In this document: in pieces, positions 37,901 to 50,298 of the stretch
How positions within the stretch are numbered: the stretch's first letter is position 1
How the letters are laid out: each line of letters opens with the position of its first letter
NCBI GenBank assembly: GCA_025345505.1
Contig: JANVCC010000270.1
Span: forward strand, 1,807,546-1,871,545
Direction of reading: 5' to 3'
From: Todiramphus chloris collaris
Lineage: Eukaryota; Chordata; Aves; Coraciiformes; Alcedinidae
DNA length: 64,000 nt
The notes under the pieces: generated by a model
Told to the model about the DNA's origin: nothing
Databases searched by the model: none
The model's input: only the letters and a program-made list of their open reading frames with translations
Program-made: the position numbers and the translations under genes

Positions 37901-39660
37901 AGCACAAACCCTAATGTTACTCCCAGGCAGGAGGTGACCCCCCTCCCTAAAGCAAAGGAGCACATAATTTCACCTCAGCTGACACCAGCTCTCCGAACAT
38001 CGTTGGAAGCCCTACAACACTTTATGGCTCATTAAAGTGACCTACAGAAGCCAAGCCCACCCCACCCCTGTGCTTGCCAATCACCAAGGGGTCATTCCCT
38101 ATGGGAAAAGAGAAGCCATGGCCTCGGTCACAGCACCACCAGTCCTTTTCCTAGTGTTTTGTGCCCTCTAAAATAGACTGGCCTCTAGAAAATGTCACTG
38201 TCCTCACCCTAATTCCAAACACTTAAGAGGATGATGATAAAAACAAAAGAAAAGGGCTTGATACCACCTTTCTGCCTAATTCTGGGGGCTCCATAGAATC
38301 CAGAAGGAAATTGAGCATTAGAATAGATCTTTACCATAAACCCAAATCATTCCACTGGCCCATCCTTGTGCCCCAGGAGCCAATAATCACAGTGACAGAG
38401 AATGTGACAGCTACAAACATCATCCTCCTTCCTAAAGCTGGGGGTCCTGGTGTACTCTGTAGGGAGGTGGCCTCCGAAAGCTGTTGCTGGGTATATTGTC
38501 TTTGTGGGTGGCATCGGGCAAAGCTCCTGGGGCAAATAGGGGTGGAGGGGCTAGCTCCTGACCACTCAGACCTAGCAGGCTCTGGACTGACCACAGCCTC
38601 CCTGCATAGCAGCTGAAGTGTTAAAACCACACACTCCCACGGGTGTACACTCACCTAGACGTGGTGTTTCCTCTGTTCAGAATTCATCTATTAATGACAG
38701 GGCTTTTCTTCCAGTCTTCAGAGAAGGACTTCTTTGGAACAGGAAGGGTTTGCCATTCCCTGTCCCTAAGAAGAAAGGTTTAGAGAGCAAAGTCAGCTGA
38801 GATAGACTTGAAGGGGTGTCTCCTTTGAAGGCAGACAAGTTTCTTGCTTTCCGAGTGCCCTCTCTTTGCAGACCTTGTCCTCTCAAGGTGCCTGGCTCTC
38901 CTCCTGGATGCTCACTCCCAAAGGGAGCTACCATTCATACAGGATGTGGAATCAGTGGAGCTGGGTGGAAGGAGGAGCGACCCAGTTTGCTGGTGTACAG
39001 GCACATCAGGCCTTAATTACCCGCCGGGTGTCTCATTGTAGGCGATGTGACAGCTTCCCAGTGATGGCAATTATCTTCCTGGGCTGCAATCCTCTTGCTG
39101 GTGGGTTTGTCAAGGCCTCCTGGATAAAATATGCACCAGCACGTCTTGTCCGTCCTCCACAACCAGGCTTCTCCTGGTGGAGCTGGCAGCACTGGGAATG
39201 TTGTTCCTGCTTGCTGCGGCAACGCGATGGTGGAGAGCTGACCTGAGAGAGTCCTTTAGACTTGTTCTTGGTACCGTTTCCTCCATCTGATTTCACCCAT
39301 ATTTTACTGGAAAACGGTACAGAACAAACCCAGGACTAAGGCATAGCCTGCAAAAAACCAAAGAGATGCAGATGGACAAGATGATGAGTGCTGTATTTTT
39401 ATCTTTCTTTGCTTTGTCTCATCCTTGAGGCTGCCTTCAGCGACTTCTGTTAGAAAATACTGTTGTTAGTAGCATTACAGCAGCATTCAGCTAATGATTC
39501 TCAGGAAATGATTACAGCAATGCCTATTTGTCTCTGTGTGTGAAAGAAAAATATGCCATTGAAATACAGCATCCTGTCCACAGCTGTATCCAGTCGGTCT
39601 CGGAAGCCTGGCTAGAGACTCACACTCCGTTGGTGCTGAAATTGATTTCTCGGCTGAAAT
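34985..39660. other. Intergenic DNA with no recognised gene
   Basis: I recognised no repeat, exon or RNA gene here. Open frames on both strands are under 130 codons, overlap one another, and lack domain signatures. Confidence 0.45.
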
Positions 39661-39679
39661 ATTTTTGCAATAGGACAAG

Positions 39680-40050
39680 CCCACTAATTGTGCACCTAAA
39701 TATAATTGAATTTTAACAAATTGAACGACTTTTATTTTACCTTGGATGATAATTTATTGACACAAATAGAACTCCTTTAATTGGATTTGGCAGAGCCAGG
39801 CCTGCCAAGGGCACGTTAAACCCTTTTGCCATGTGATTTTAGTGGTTTGGGTTTTTTAAATTTTAGACCACCCGGATATTCCTAGATTAAATTCTGTTTA
39901 TTAAGGCTGTACAGACAGTCAATTATTTTGACTATGCAGTTCTTAAGATCCCACATGGATTTAGGATAGATCCTCTGTGAAGCAGGGCTATTAATTTGTA
40001 ATTTCTCATTAAATACATCAGAGATTGAAATCCATTGTTGCTATTCTGGA
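39680..40050. promoter_or_regulatory. Candidate conserved non-coding element
   Basis: It is AT-rich but not repetitive, and dense in homeodomain-type cores: 'ccactaattgtgcacc', 'atataattgaattttaac', 'gataatttattgac', 'cctttaattggattt', 'gtcaattattttgac' and 'ctattaatttgtaatt'. Motif density over about 370 bp suggests a regulatory element. This is inferred. Confidence 0.35.
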
Positions 40051-40685
40051 AATAGATATCCTAATTCAGGAGTACTGAGCCTGCAGTCTGTAAAAATGGA
40101 AGGGAAGTCAGGAGGACAGAGTTAAATTTATCACCATCTCTCAGAGTCCAGACCTCAATAAAGCTGGGAAAGTTCAGTAGAAAAAATAAAATAGCTGCAG
40201 CATCACCAGTGCTCTCTGGGCAGCTGAAGGCTCGACGTGTCACCTCACCTAGAGAAGCCAAGGAGGTGGTCTTGGCCACTACAGCAGGCAGAGCAGAGTG
40301 ATAATCCTTGTAACACAGGGCCCTGGATCCACCCAGGACACTGGAGTTGGTCTCTGTGGTCTTCTGCTTCATGGAGCACAATGGAAGCTTGAACCAGGTA
40401 GTAAATGTCCATAGCTGTCCATGGATTTCCATTAAAGCCTGAACCAGAAGTAAACGTCCTTAAATCAGTTCACACATCAAAGAACAAGGTTGACGTGGCT
40501 GGTGGTTTGCACTGGACAAACCTCACAAGGTCTCCACCAGCACCTTGGATCCTCAGCAGTGAGCTGACAAGCCCCTGCTCCCTTGAAGTGCTGACACTGT
40601 CACCAAACAAGCAGATGAAGAGCTAAAAGACCTTCTAATGAAAGATTAGCAGATGTCTGCTCACTCATTAACAGGCCTGCAAGAT

Positions 40686-40699
40686 GGGGGGGGGGGGGG
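40686..40699 (+). repeat. Poly-G run (14 G)
   Basis: An uninterrupted run of 14 G is flanked by AT and AAAG. Its length is likely variable and it is prone to sequencing error. Confidence 0.9.
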
Positions 40700-42066
40700 A
40701 AAGCTTTAAAATCAATTATTTCATACTTGGGACAAGAAGACAGGGCTTAAATTCTGATTTTGTTATTACACCTCACTCAAAACAATGCTACTTTTTTTTC
40801 TTGAGTCCCGTATCCACATTACGTTGAGATCCTGTGTTCCTGTGGCATACAAATACACATTGGTATTGCACCCAAATATTTACTTCCCAAATAAAGACAG
40901 AGAAAAATCGCAGCTAAAGCCATGAAAGGCCAGAGCCCATCAGACTTCAGTTAGGGTTTCCCACTTTGGTAAGTCTGCAGACATATTGCTAAATGTTTTC
41001 CAAACAATGAGACCTCTTGTTTTGTCTCTTGGTGAAAAAAAACCCCAAAAACCAAACAAACGAATAAAAAAGGCCAGTGGCTTTGCTGCAGCTTGGCTCA
41101 GAGAATGGCCTCTCTGGTTTGACAGGATCTTGCCCAGTCAGGCTCGAAGGTTTGAAAGCCTTAAACAGGGCAGGAGTACTGGGGGCTGTACTGAAATGGG
41201 GCAGGTTTATTCACATGTAAATACCTTGGGATACTTGGGGGTCACTGGTTCCTGCCCCCTTCTGCTGACAGCATCCTCTTCTTTCTTTCTCCCACTTTAT
41301 AACTTAATTTTGAAGTCAGTCTGCCTAATATTTTTGGTGCTGTTCAGCAGCTTCCCTTAGTATTAGAGCAGGCAGAAAGCATCACGCAGCTCAGAACAAC
41401 CTCCTTAGGCTTTCAGACTAAATCTATTAACCAAGGAAAAGCACAACTTCTTCCCTCCTTCACCCATCTGGTGCCTGCTCTGCAGGGGTGAAAACTGTCA
41501 GTGCATAATAGGCTGACAGGGTACTAAGAGGGTGGCCTTCTGAGGGAGGAATCTGTGCTTGTACAACTTTAAGATTATTTTTTTTTTCCTTAGTTTCTAC
41601 CATATTTTGAAGTGGGCTTTGCACCTGCGTTTGGCAACAGAGACGAGGGAGAAGGAGGCAGGGGTGAGGAATGAAACCATAAACAAGCCAGCCCAAGACA
41701 GCCCCTTGTTGAGAGCCTTCCTACTTTGACGCATGCTCGTATTTTTTAGAGCACAGCGCAGTGAAGTTGATTGTTTTGGCTGCTCTTGCTCTTGGTTCTT
41801 GGCTCCCGTCCTGGTTTCTGGAATACTGGTAAAAGTCCACCCCCTGCCAAGCTCGCAGGGGAGCTCACCAGCATCGTCTGCTCTCTCTAAAGCTACTCCT
41901 CTGCTGGGCACAGGGCAGGAATCAGGTCTCAAGTGAGGTGGCAGGGCTGCCAGCTTCCTCTGGGGCTTCCAAGGGATGGCACGAAACGGACACAGAAAGC
42001 CAAGGCCGATGCTCAATCCCTGGTTTAAAAAGGGGAAGCCAAACAGAACACGTTATACCAAACAGG

Positions 42067-42132
42067 TATTATATAAAGTTCTTATATATTTATTATATAT
42101 TTTTTATATATTTATATATTTATTATATAAAG
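42067..42132. repeat. AT-rich TATATATTTAT low-complexity repeat
   Basis: About 65 bp consists almost only of A and T, with the phrase TATTATATAAAG at both ends. It is a simple low-complexity tract and may be unstable. Confidence 0.85.
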
Positions 42133-44330
42133 AAATCTCTGAAGATGTCTCGGGTGTTTTTAGCTGCCTGCTGGCACTCAGTGGGTGAAGAACAGCTGTT
42201 GTCCGTCGGCCTAAGGGAGATGGGAAGGGGATGAGGACCCGACGATGCCGCAGGATGCGTACCCAGGATGGTCTGTGTGGGTACGCACAATATCCCACCC
42301 TACCGAGCACTCAGCAGTCTGTGAACGTTTTTCCAGGCTCATCACCAAGCCCTCCCTGTGATTTCAGCCTTGCCCTGTGGAACCCATCTCCAGATGCACT
42401 GTCCCAAGGCTGGTCATGCAGGTGCTCAGCACAGCGGTAATGAAACTTCCTGAGGTAAAATGACAAGCAAATGTTCTGCAGTTTTCTCTCCCGATTTGAT
42501 TTTGATTTCATTTGAATGGTTCTGTGCCTAATTGCTTGCCCATAGTGAAAACTTAATGTGTTGATTTTCCAGGGGCTACAGAGCAGCACTTGGAGAACAA
42601 TCAGTCAGATGCTTTGTCACATCCCAGGCAGCCCTAGCAGCGTTTGCCTGAAATGAAATGCAGCATCTCTACACTGCAGGCAATATTTTTGCTGATAATG
42701 CTTCTGCATATCTTGCTAAATAAAAACAGATCCCACCTTTTTTTGGGGGGTTTAGACATCAGTTAAAAGCAAGACCAAAACCCCACTTGTATTAAGAGAA
42801 CACCAAACTGGAAGCTGAAGTCGCCCTCCACGTCTGACTGCGGTCACATCAGGTCCCAGACTTGATCCTGAGCCATCTGCTAATTGCTGCGGTTTTGCAA
42901 TCACATATCCCAAAGCTAATTTAGTTTGGAAGTAGCTGTTGGAACATGGATTCATCCTTGGAAATCACATCGCCTCTCTGTTAATGGGTACTGCAGATTG
43001 CTAAGCTGCTCCAGCCTGCTCTGCCACAGGATGCTCTCGGGTGGTGTCCTGTCTTTTAAAGACTTACACCCTGGGGTGCTGAGCAGCTTTGGAGGATGCT
43101 GCAAGCCAGGGGAAGCCCTGAGGCCATCTGTCCTTAATACCAGACTCACAGGCTGTAGGAGGGCTGAACCTGTGGGCGTGAAGGGCAAGGCCAGGTCAGA
43201 GCATGCTGGTGATGTGCGGGCAGTGATGGGGCACATGCTGCTGCTGCATGAGATGCAGGGTGGGCCATGGTCCCCGGGTTGCCCTGGAGCTTCCTCTATC
43301 CTGCAGCTGCCAAAGCTCAAGCTGCAGCACTGCTCTGCACCCCAAACCACTACCAGGCAGGCGAAGAAAAGGCTGAGGCTACCCACAGAGCACGTTCTGA
43401 CCCAAGTGAGATATTCAGATTACCAAAAGCCTGTGTGTGTCCCTTGGAACGCAGCTCAAAGCATGCCTGGTGCTGCTGAACCAGCCTCCTCGGGGGACTT
43501 TGTCCTGGACACGGGTCTGTCACACGCATTAGAAACATCAGACTGAGCAAAACATGATGGGAAGATAGGCACTGATGTGTCATCATCTTCTGCTGTCACA
43601 ACCAGAGCCCTTATGATCTCCATTACTCCGATGCCCCAGTTGACTCAGTCTTTTAAGGCACTCGTCCTCAGGACACCCCGGTGAGGTAAGCAAGTGCTGC
43701 AGTTGGGTGCAGACACCGTGTCTGTGGCAATAATAATAGTAACAAACATTCCCAGAGCTCTCTGGTGGCCCCGAGGCCAGGAGCACCATGCAGGCTGTAG
43801 TGGCTAACAGGGTCACTTGGGTTTCTCGGGTAGAGGTATACCCAGAGAAGCTACATCTCATTTTCCTACACTGCTATCCCTCCCACCCGTCTCAGATCCA
43901 TCCAGACACTCTAGGTAAGCACACAAATATTTCTGTAGACCTTGGCCCAACCGCGTGGCCCACGGTTGTTTGGGAAGTCCAGGACAGAAGAAAAAGCTGA
44001 CCCTGCATCACTCCAGCTGCTCACGCAGGTAAAGCGAGGCAGCAGAAACAGGCAAGGTGGGACCTGTGCTCATCGTGCAGTCTCCTCAGGGCAGGGGGTC
44101 TGTCTCTTCCTCGTTTGTCTTCAAAGCACATAGCTGTGGCCTTGTGTAAATAATGCATGACATGCACAGTCATATTTTCTACACGTCCCTGCCCGCACAG
44201 ATGGCTTCCATGCGAAAATGTCATCGCGCAGCATTAGAAGACAGCAAACTCTTCCCTTACCAAAATAAATAAGGGGTATATTGTTGGCTGCTACAGTGAG
44301 TCAGACCCTACATGGGGTGGGGTTGGTTTT

Positions 44331-44352
44331 TCCCACCCCCCACCCCCCCCCC
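44331..44352 (+). repeat. C-rich run
   Basis: A short tract almost wholly of C, interrupted by A. It is low-complexity with no function assigned. Confidence 0.85.
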
Positions 44353-44429
44353 AATGCACCTTCAGCAAATTGATTTGATAAAACCCATTTCCAGACATCA
44401 CCTTATTTCAAGTTCAGTTACCTAGGAAA

Positions 44430-44860
44430 CTGCAGCGTACTGCCGGGGCGAGCTGCCCACCCCAGCTCCTGCCGGAGCTGTTGCACACATCAGCCCGCCC
44501 TTCCTTCCTTCCTTCCTTCCTTCCTTCCTTCCTTCCTTCCTTCCTTCCTTCAGGAGGGGCAGAAAGCTGCCCCGCCGGCCCCCAGCCCGCGTCTGCGCCG
44601 AGGAGCCGTGCACGCGTGCGGAGAGAGGCAGCTGGGTTCCAAATGCCCGTGGGATGGGAGGCACGTCGAGGGATCTGCGCCCACGGCGCCGCGTGAAAAA
44701 AAAATTGCTCACTTAACTACGAGGCGACGTGTCGATGCTGGAGCTATCTATAGGAGGCGAACGTATAGATAGATGGCACTGGCTGTGTGTGCATCCGCGT
44801 GCGTACGCACAGCCCCACGCAGAGGGGCTGGGCTGCGTGTGTGCGCTCACACGTGTAGGT
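44430..44860. promoter_or_regulatory. CpG-rich patch, possible CpG island
   Basis: CpG is dense on both sides of the (TTCC)n run and again at 44570-44720 and 44800-44850, unlike neighbouring DNA. It could be a promoter of a non-coding transcript or an orphan island. No TATA box or transcript signature was found. Open frames here are produced by the TTCC repeat. Confidence 0.4.
44501..44550 (+). repeat. (TTCC)12 microsatellite
   Basis: A perfect run of TTCC, about 12.5 units. On the minus strand it reads as a lysine/glutamate/glycine/arginine-repeating frame, which is an artefact. Confidence 0.95.
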
Positions 44861-45204
44861 GCTGCTGCTCTTGAAAGAGCTGAAGTTGTCAGGGCTTCCA
44901 CAAAAGGGTGGTTTTATTTGAGTAGCTGAGGTAGCGTGCTCTGGGGTTGGGCGTTTTTCTGGGTAATTTTATTTGAGGATCTGAAGTAACGTGGGCTGAT
45001 GTTTTGTGTTGTTTGTTGGGGTTTTTTTTTCCAGAGGACTCGTTGGTGGAAGGTCAGTTCATCTCCTTCAGGACAGCAAAGCCTTTGCACTCTCTACTCT
45101 GCATTTTCTGAGAAACCAGAAAATCACATCACAGTGGTACTTGCGAAATAGTTGGATGGCAAGAAGCCCAAGCACCACAGTTATTTTGTGAAAGGCTTGA
45201 TTTC

Positions 45205-45290
45205 TAGGTGACCCTGCTGTAGCAAGGGAGTTGGACCAGGTAAGCTCCAGAGGTCCCACCTAACCCTCCCCACACTGGGGTTCTGGGACT
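45205..45290 (+). mobile_element. CR1 LINE 3' tip
   Basis: 'taggtgaccctgctgtagca' then 'agttggaccaggtaagctcc' and 'agaggtcccacctaaccc', ending near 'ggttctgggactg', matches the last 85 bp of CR1. It is moderately diverged and 5'-truncated. Confidence 0.8.
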
Positions 45291-45299
45291 GTACCAGAT

Positions 45300-48200
45300 A
45301 ACCATCACATCTCCACAGCAGCAGCGTGGCTTCCAGGTGTCAGATACTCAGCTGCACGGTGGCCTAGGGACAGGAGAGGCTCAGCTGGTGGGCTGAAGGT
45401 GGAAGGGCACAAAGGAACTGCTGGACAGAGGAATCCCATTGCCTTCCTTGCACCAGGAGCCACACCTCACCATGGAGATGCAACAACATAGGTTGTCAAC
45501 CCGTCTACTCTTGTTTAGCAGTGGTAACACTGACTGGAGCTAGTTCTTATTTAGCAGACAGCCCTGTCAACAAGAAACACCCTTTTCCCCATGCCATCTT
45601 TCAGCAGTTTTCCAGAGACAGTGAATGGTTTTCATGTTTCCCTTTGCAGGAACATGGAGCTCGATGTGCATCTCACAGATGGGAAAACAAAATCTGCTGT
45701 GCCTCGCTTCGTGATCAGGTTGCTCTGTGCCCTATCTCATGTAGCCATCTGCAGGTATCAGCAGCCCTCTACCCTGTCTTTCACCAGCTGCAAATACTGT
45801 GGCTTCTCTGGTAGAAAGGAGGTGGGAATGGTCAGAGAGGCTGCCCTGAGCTGCCGTGGTAGGAGATCATGAGACAAAAGTCTATCCTCGTGGATTTTGA
45901 GGCACAATATGTGTCTTGCTTTATTTGCAGGAGAACACCATTACCTGTTCCTTCTGCTGTTCTGCGTGGGAGCTTGGTGACTAACAGGGATAACAAACTC
46001 AGAAGAAAATCCTCTAACCCTTCTCCATAACCTGCATCTCCGGGGTGAGGAGCACCAGAATAACTCCAGTGTGTGGACTGGAGCAGTGGCCTCCAAACAC
46101 CCACCTGCAGGGACCAGGGCTGTGTCTGGCTTTTCCTCCAAGATCTACATCTCCTTCTGATCTGTCTGGCTAGAGACTCAGCTCACCACCGGAGACATGG
46201 TGCAGCAAGCAGCAAAACTGTTGTTTCTAGATAGACAGCCGGACAGATAGTCGGGTAGAGAGTTGGAAGTCCAGTTCAGTGACTGAGAAACCTTTATTTT
46301 CATCAGTGTGGCAGCACTGGCATCACTGACATTTATTTGGTAATACAGAGCCCTGAAGTTCCTTGTAGCTCCCCCGTTAATTGCTGCATATAATTTGTGA
46401 AACAAACCTGGCTCACGTCTATAATGCATGCTACATATATTTTTGTGAGCCTGCATACACACGTACGTACAAAGACCTATATATATATTTATACCCATGC
46501 AGGAGAGCATCTATTTATGTTTCAAACTCATGAACAGCTCCTGTGGAAATGATAAGACGCAGGTTTTCTTCCACCCTCTGCCTCCAGGATGGAGCAGAGC
46601 ACCGAGGGAGCGAGCAGCAGCCTATCCAGCTCAGAGTCTCTGCAATGCATCTTTCGCTTCCTGGGGCAACGATTCGCTCAGCTGGGGACCTACTTTTATG
46701 AATAGATGTTCAGAGAAAAAGGTTTGTCTATGGCAAGTGTATCAGTGCCTGGAACTCTTTTCCTGGAAACTTTTCTACGTGTCAGACATTTCAGCTGAGT
46801 TTCGGTGTTGTTCTGCACAGCAGCAGCTCGGGAAAGGTTCGCTTTCCTGGCTACCGATAAGTCGCTGCTCTTTGCTTGCTCTGTACCTATATCCCAGAGG
46901 ATGCTGTGTTTGCTTGGATGCATTTCTCATTTGAAATACTGAAAATGATGAGCAGAGAAGCTTTGGCAACAGCCAAACTTGTGATAATTGTCTGAGCTGT
47001 AAAAGCTGCTGGGGCCTCACAGAGATGGTGGCAGCAGATGCATCTGTGCCTGTGTTACCCTGCTTCCCCAACAGCCCCGAAGCTTGACTGCTTTTTGTGA
47101 CAACATTACAAAAGCAGTGTGGAAAGGGAAAGAAACACAGCTCGAGAGAGTAAAGAGTTTGCTTATTTGGAGAAGTGACTCAAGGTGTGGATGATGCTAA
47201 TAAGACAGAGGACTGGCCAGAGGGCTGTAACATCTAGGAATGCTTTTTTCTCTCCAGCTGACAGTTTCTGCATCCTGTGCCATGCAGCGTGTCATCCTGT
47301 ACATCTCCTCTGCCAGGAAAACAATGCAGGCAGCAGAAAAAGGCCCCAAGCTGGAGCATGCACCCCAGATTCACAGACCCATTGACTTCACAGGAGCATA
47401 AAGGGAAAGTGGAGATTTCATCCCTTTCATCTATTCCCCTCTGCTGGGATCAGAATTGGCTCCTTGAGCAAATCTCCAGTCAGTGGCCCAGCCCCACCAC
47501 AAGCAGGGACTCGGGCTCCATCCTTGGTCTGGAACTGCTGGTGTACCTGTGAAATTGGTCCTGACACCTCACGGCTGCCTGACCCTTTCCACACTAAATT
47601 CCTGTTTCCATTTCTTTGTAACTTAGGCTGAGGACAACACAGGTTTCTGGAAGATGACCATATGATGAGCTCACAGGTCCAGACCTGGCTTCCCTATTTT
47701 AGAAGCAATGGATTTCAACTGGAAGAGGAGCAGGGCAGGGACACCAGTTGGAACAGAGAGAGCAGACTGGCTGTCTTCTGAGAGAAGGCTGAATTCGTCT
47801 TGTTTAGCCTAGCAACACAAAAGCTGACAAAAGCTGGAATTGCCATCTGCAAATACCTCCAAGAGGGAAAAGAGTCTCTTAAAAAAGTCAGTTTAGCATG
47901 TTAGCAAATGGTTTTAAAATATCTGGGAGCCAGTCGAGACTGGAAACGAGAAGCTCTTTCTGTGATCAAAGTGCTGAGGTCCTCACACGAGCTTCCACAG
48001 GGTGCTGTGAAACCACAAGAACCCAGTTAGCTTTTAGGGGAAGGTTGAGCAGCTGCTGAAAGGGAGGCTACGAAGCCATCGCTGCGAGTGCAGGACCCTG
48101 GATTGCACCATCCAGGAGGTCCCTTCCAGGGCTGCATTTCTAAGATGTGAACTGCAGTTTGAACACAATATGTGAATACTGAAGTTGTAGATGCCTCATC

Positions 48201-50170
48201 TTGGGTGTTCAAAGCCACTTAATTCACAAGCAAGCCTTCGCTGCTGCTACCATTTTTCCAGAGCTGTGGAAATAAGTGTATTGCTGCTTCAGCTCAGCTC
48301 AAGTATTAGGGTGAGAATGTGTTAGAAGCATCCAAGTTAAAATTAAATCACCTTCTAGTCGGTGTTTTGTCATGTGTGCTGCATATTTTATTCTCCTTCA
48401 AAGAAACGTTGAATAATGGTGTATTTGGGCAACAGGTTTTTTTGAAAACACAGTGTGCCAGCGTGTAATTGAAGCCTTTATTTTAACATAAAGATCTATT
48501 TTCTAATTTTTCCTCTTTTCTAACTTTCGAGTGCCCGAGTTTTCAGTCTTAATGATTGTTTTATCATAGTGTTTGACTGTAGTAGAGCTGAGGTGACTGC
48601 AAGAATGGTCAGTCAGAACAGATTTGGAGCAGTGGTGCTGTGCCACTGAGATAATAGGAAGTTTGTATAGTGGTACATAAGGAAAGCTAACAATAAAAAA
48701 AAACAAACCAAAAAAACCCAACAAAAAACAAGACTTGATTTTGTAGTCAAATCATAACTGGACTGTTTTGAGCTGTTTCACTAAATCCACTTGCAAGAGT
48801 TGGATGACACTAAAAGATGACGGGGAATTTTAGCACTGATGACTTTCTTATTCCTAAAAACCAATTATTTTCAAACATGTCATCTACACTGGCTCTCAGT
48901 GAGGACTAACTACATGACAGGCTTGAACTTTTAAAAGCAAGTGAGTCTTAAATTATGAAAGAGCAGGGGAAAAAAGGTGAGACTAGTCTTTACCATACAG
49001 AAACATGTGAAGTATTTCAGTGCATCATCATTCAAAGCCTGCTTGCCATAATTGTAATGAGAATTCTTCCCCTTCTCTCCTTTTCTTGACTCCTTTAAAA
49101 GAAACACTTTGTGATTGGATGGTGTAGACTAATTTTTAATGAATCATTTATCATATGAATAGTTTATTGAAAATTAATTTCCCCCATCTAGCCCAGGAGT
49201 ATTTTTCTATTAATTGCTTTGCAAGCATTTAAATACAGTTGTACTTCAAACTGCATGGACCAACACCAGTTGGAATGCTACATTTGTGTTGTCTGACTGC
49301 ATGGGATGGGCACCAAGAGCTCCTCCTTGCAGAGTGAACTTCAAACCTGGTTCATCCATAGATGTGAATGAGCTATTACAAACAGAGAGATTTTTCATCC
49401 TGCCACCCATCAAGCATACGGGCAACAAAAGCATCTTAGCTTTATTCTGAATTTTTAGCTCACCCATAGCTCTCCTAACCCTGCAGAGATGACTTGAATG
49501 CTGCAAGTTAAGTGGGTGCTCACCATCTACTTGGTGGTGAGCCCAGGTTTTCAGGGCTGTACCATCTGAACTGACAGTTCAGAAAATAAAGTCTTTCTTC
49601 CTTGGGTGTTTTTTTTTTTCGTTTGTTTTTAGCTGACAAGTGTGCTGATGGCCAGTTTAATTTGATCTGACACAGATGGTCATTTCAGCTGGCAGTCATC
49701 CACCACAAGACACATCACCCCTGGCTAACGACCTGGCCTCATCGATAATCTTGTGACATCTTCTCCACATTGTATATGCCATGTACCTGTGAACTTCCTG
49801 CAATAACCCCTTGGTGTTTTCAAATCCCAGGCTGCCAAATGCCTGGCTCCAAAATGTCATTTCTTCCTCACAAGTACGTGCCAGCTGCTGAGTGAGCTGC
49901 CTGGGATGCTCCCTCCATCTTAGCCCCAGGGGCTGGTGGCAAGAGCCATGGAAAATGCTACAGGAGGAGATATCTGCCCTCTGTTTCCTTCCATCACAAC
50001 ACACCAGGCCACAGCCACTGGCCTGTCCTTCCCTCAGCCTTCCCCTAGGAGATGCTGAGACAGAGGGATGCTGCATTGCAGTGCTGTAGATTGGGAAAGG
50101 AGATTTCTTTGCACCTATATTTTTTAAGGGATCTTGATAATAATTATTCATGGTCCTTAATAATTAATTC
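45300..50170. other. Intergenic DNA with no recognised gene
   Basis: A possible CR1 scrap lies at 48105-48145 ('ccatccaggaggtcccttcc'), too short to call firmly. A candidate regulatory stretch at 49.1-49.2 kb is listed separately. Otherwise the sequence is unique, with no recognised gene. Confidence 0.45.
49110..49245. promoter_or_regulatory. Candidate AT-rich conserved element
   Basis: It contains 'gtgattggatgg', 'gactaatttttaatgaatca', 'ttgaaaattaatttccccc' and 'ctattaattgctttgcaagc', a run of homeobox-type cores in unique DNA. Function and conservation are inferred. Confidence 0.3.
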
Positions 50171-50183
50171 TAGATTCTTATTC

Positions 50184-50298
50184 TCCTTTAAAGGTCACCT
50201 AGTGCAACCCCTGTGCAATGAGCAGGGACATCTTTAAATAGAGCAGGTTGCTCAGAGCCCCAGCCAACCTCACCTGGAATGGTTCCAGGGATGCTAAC
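50184..50298 (-). mobile_element. CR1 LINE fragment, reverse orientation
   Basis: 'aaaggtcacctagtgcaacc', 'tgcaatgagcagggacatct', 'tagagcaggttgctcagagc' and 'ggaatggttccagggatgc' read as the reverse complement of a CR1 3' region. It lacks the terminal octamer tail on its left side. Confidence 0.85.

Noticed and set aside
42926..43546. Open frame of 206 codons on the plus strand
   Set aside because: No domain, no biased codon use visible by eye, and overlapping frames on the other strand of similar length. Most likely chance.
44422..44712. Minus-strand frame with a Lys-Glu-Gly-Arg repeat
   Set aside because: It is the (TTCC)n microsatellite read in frame.
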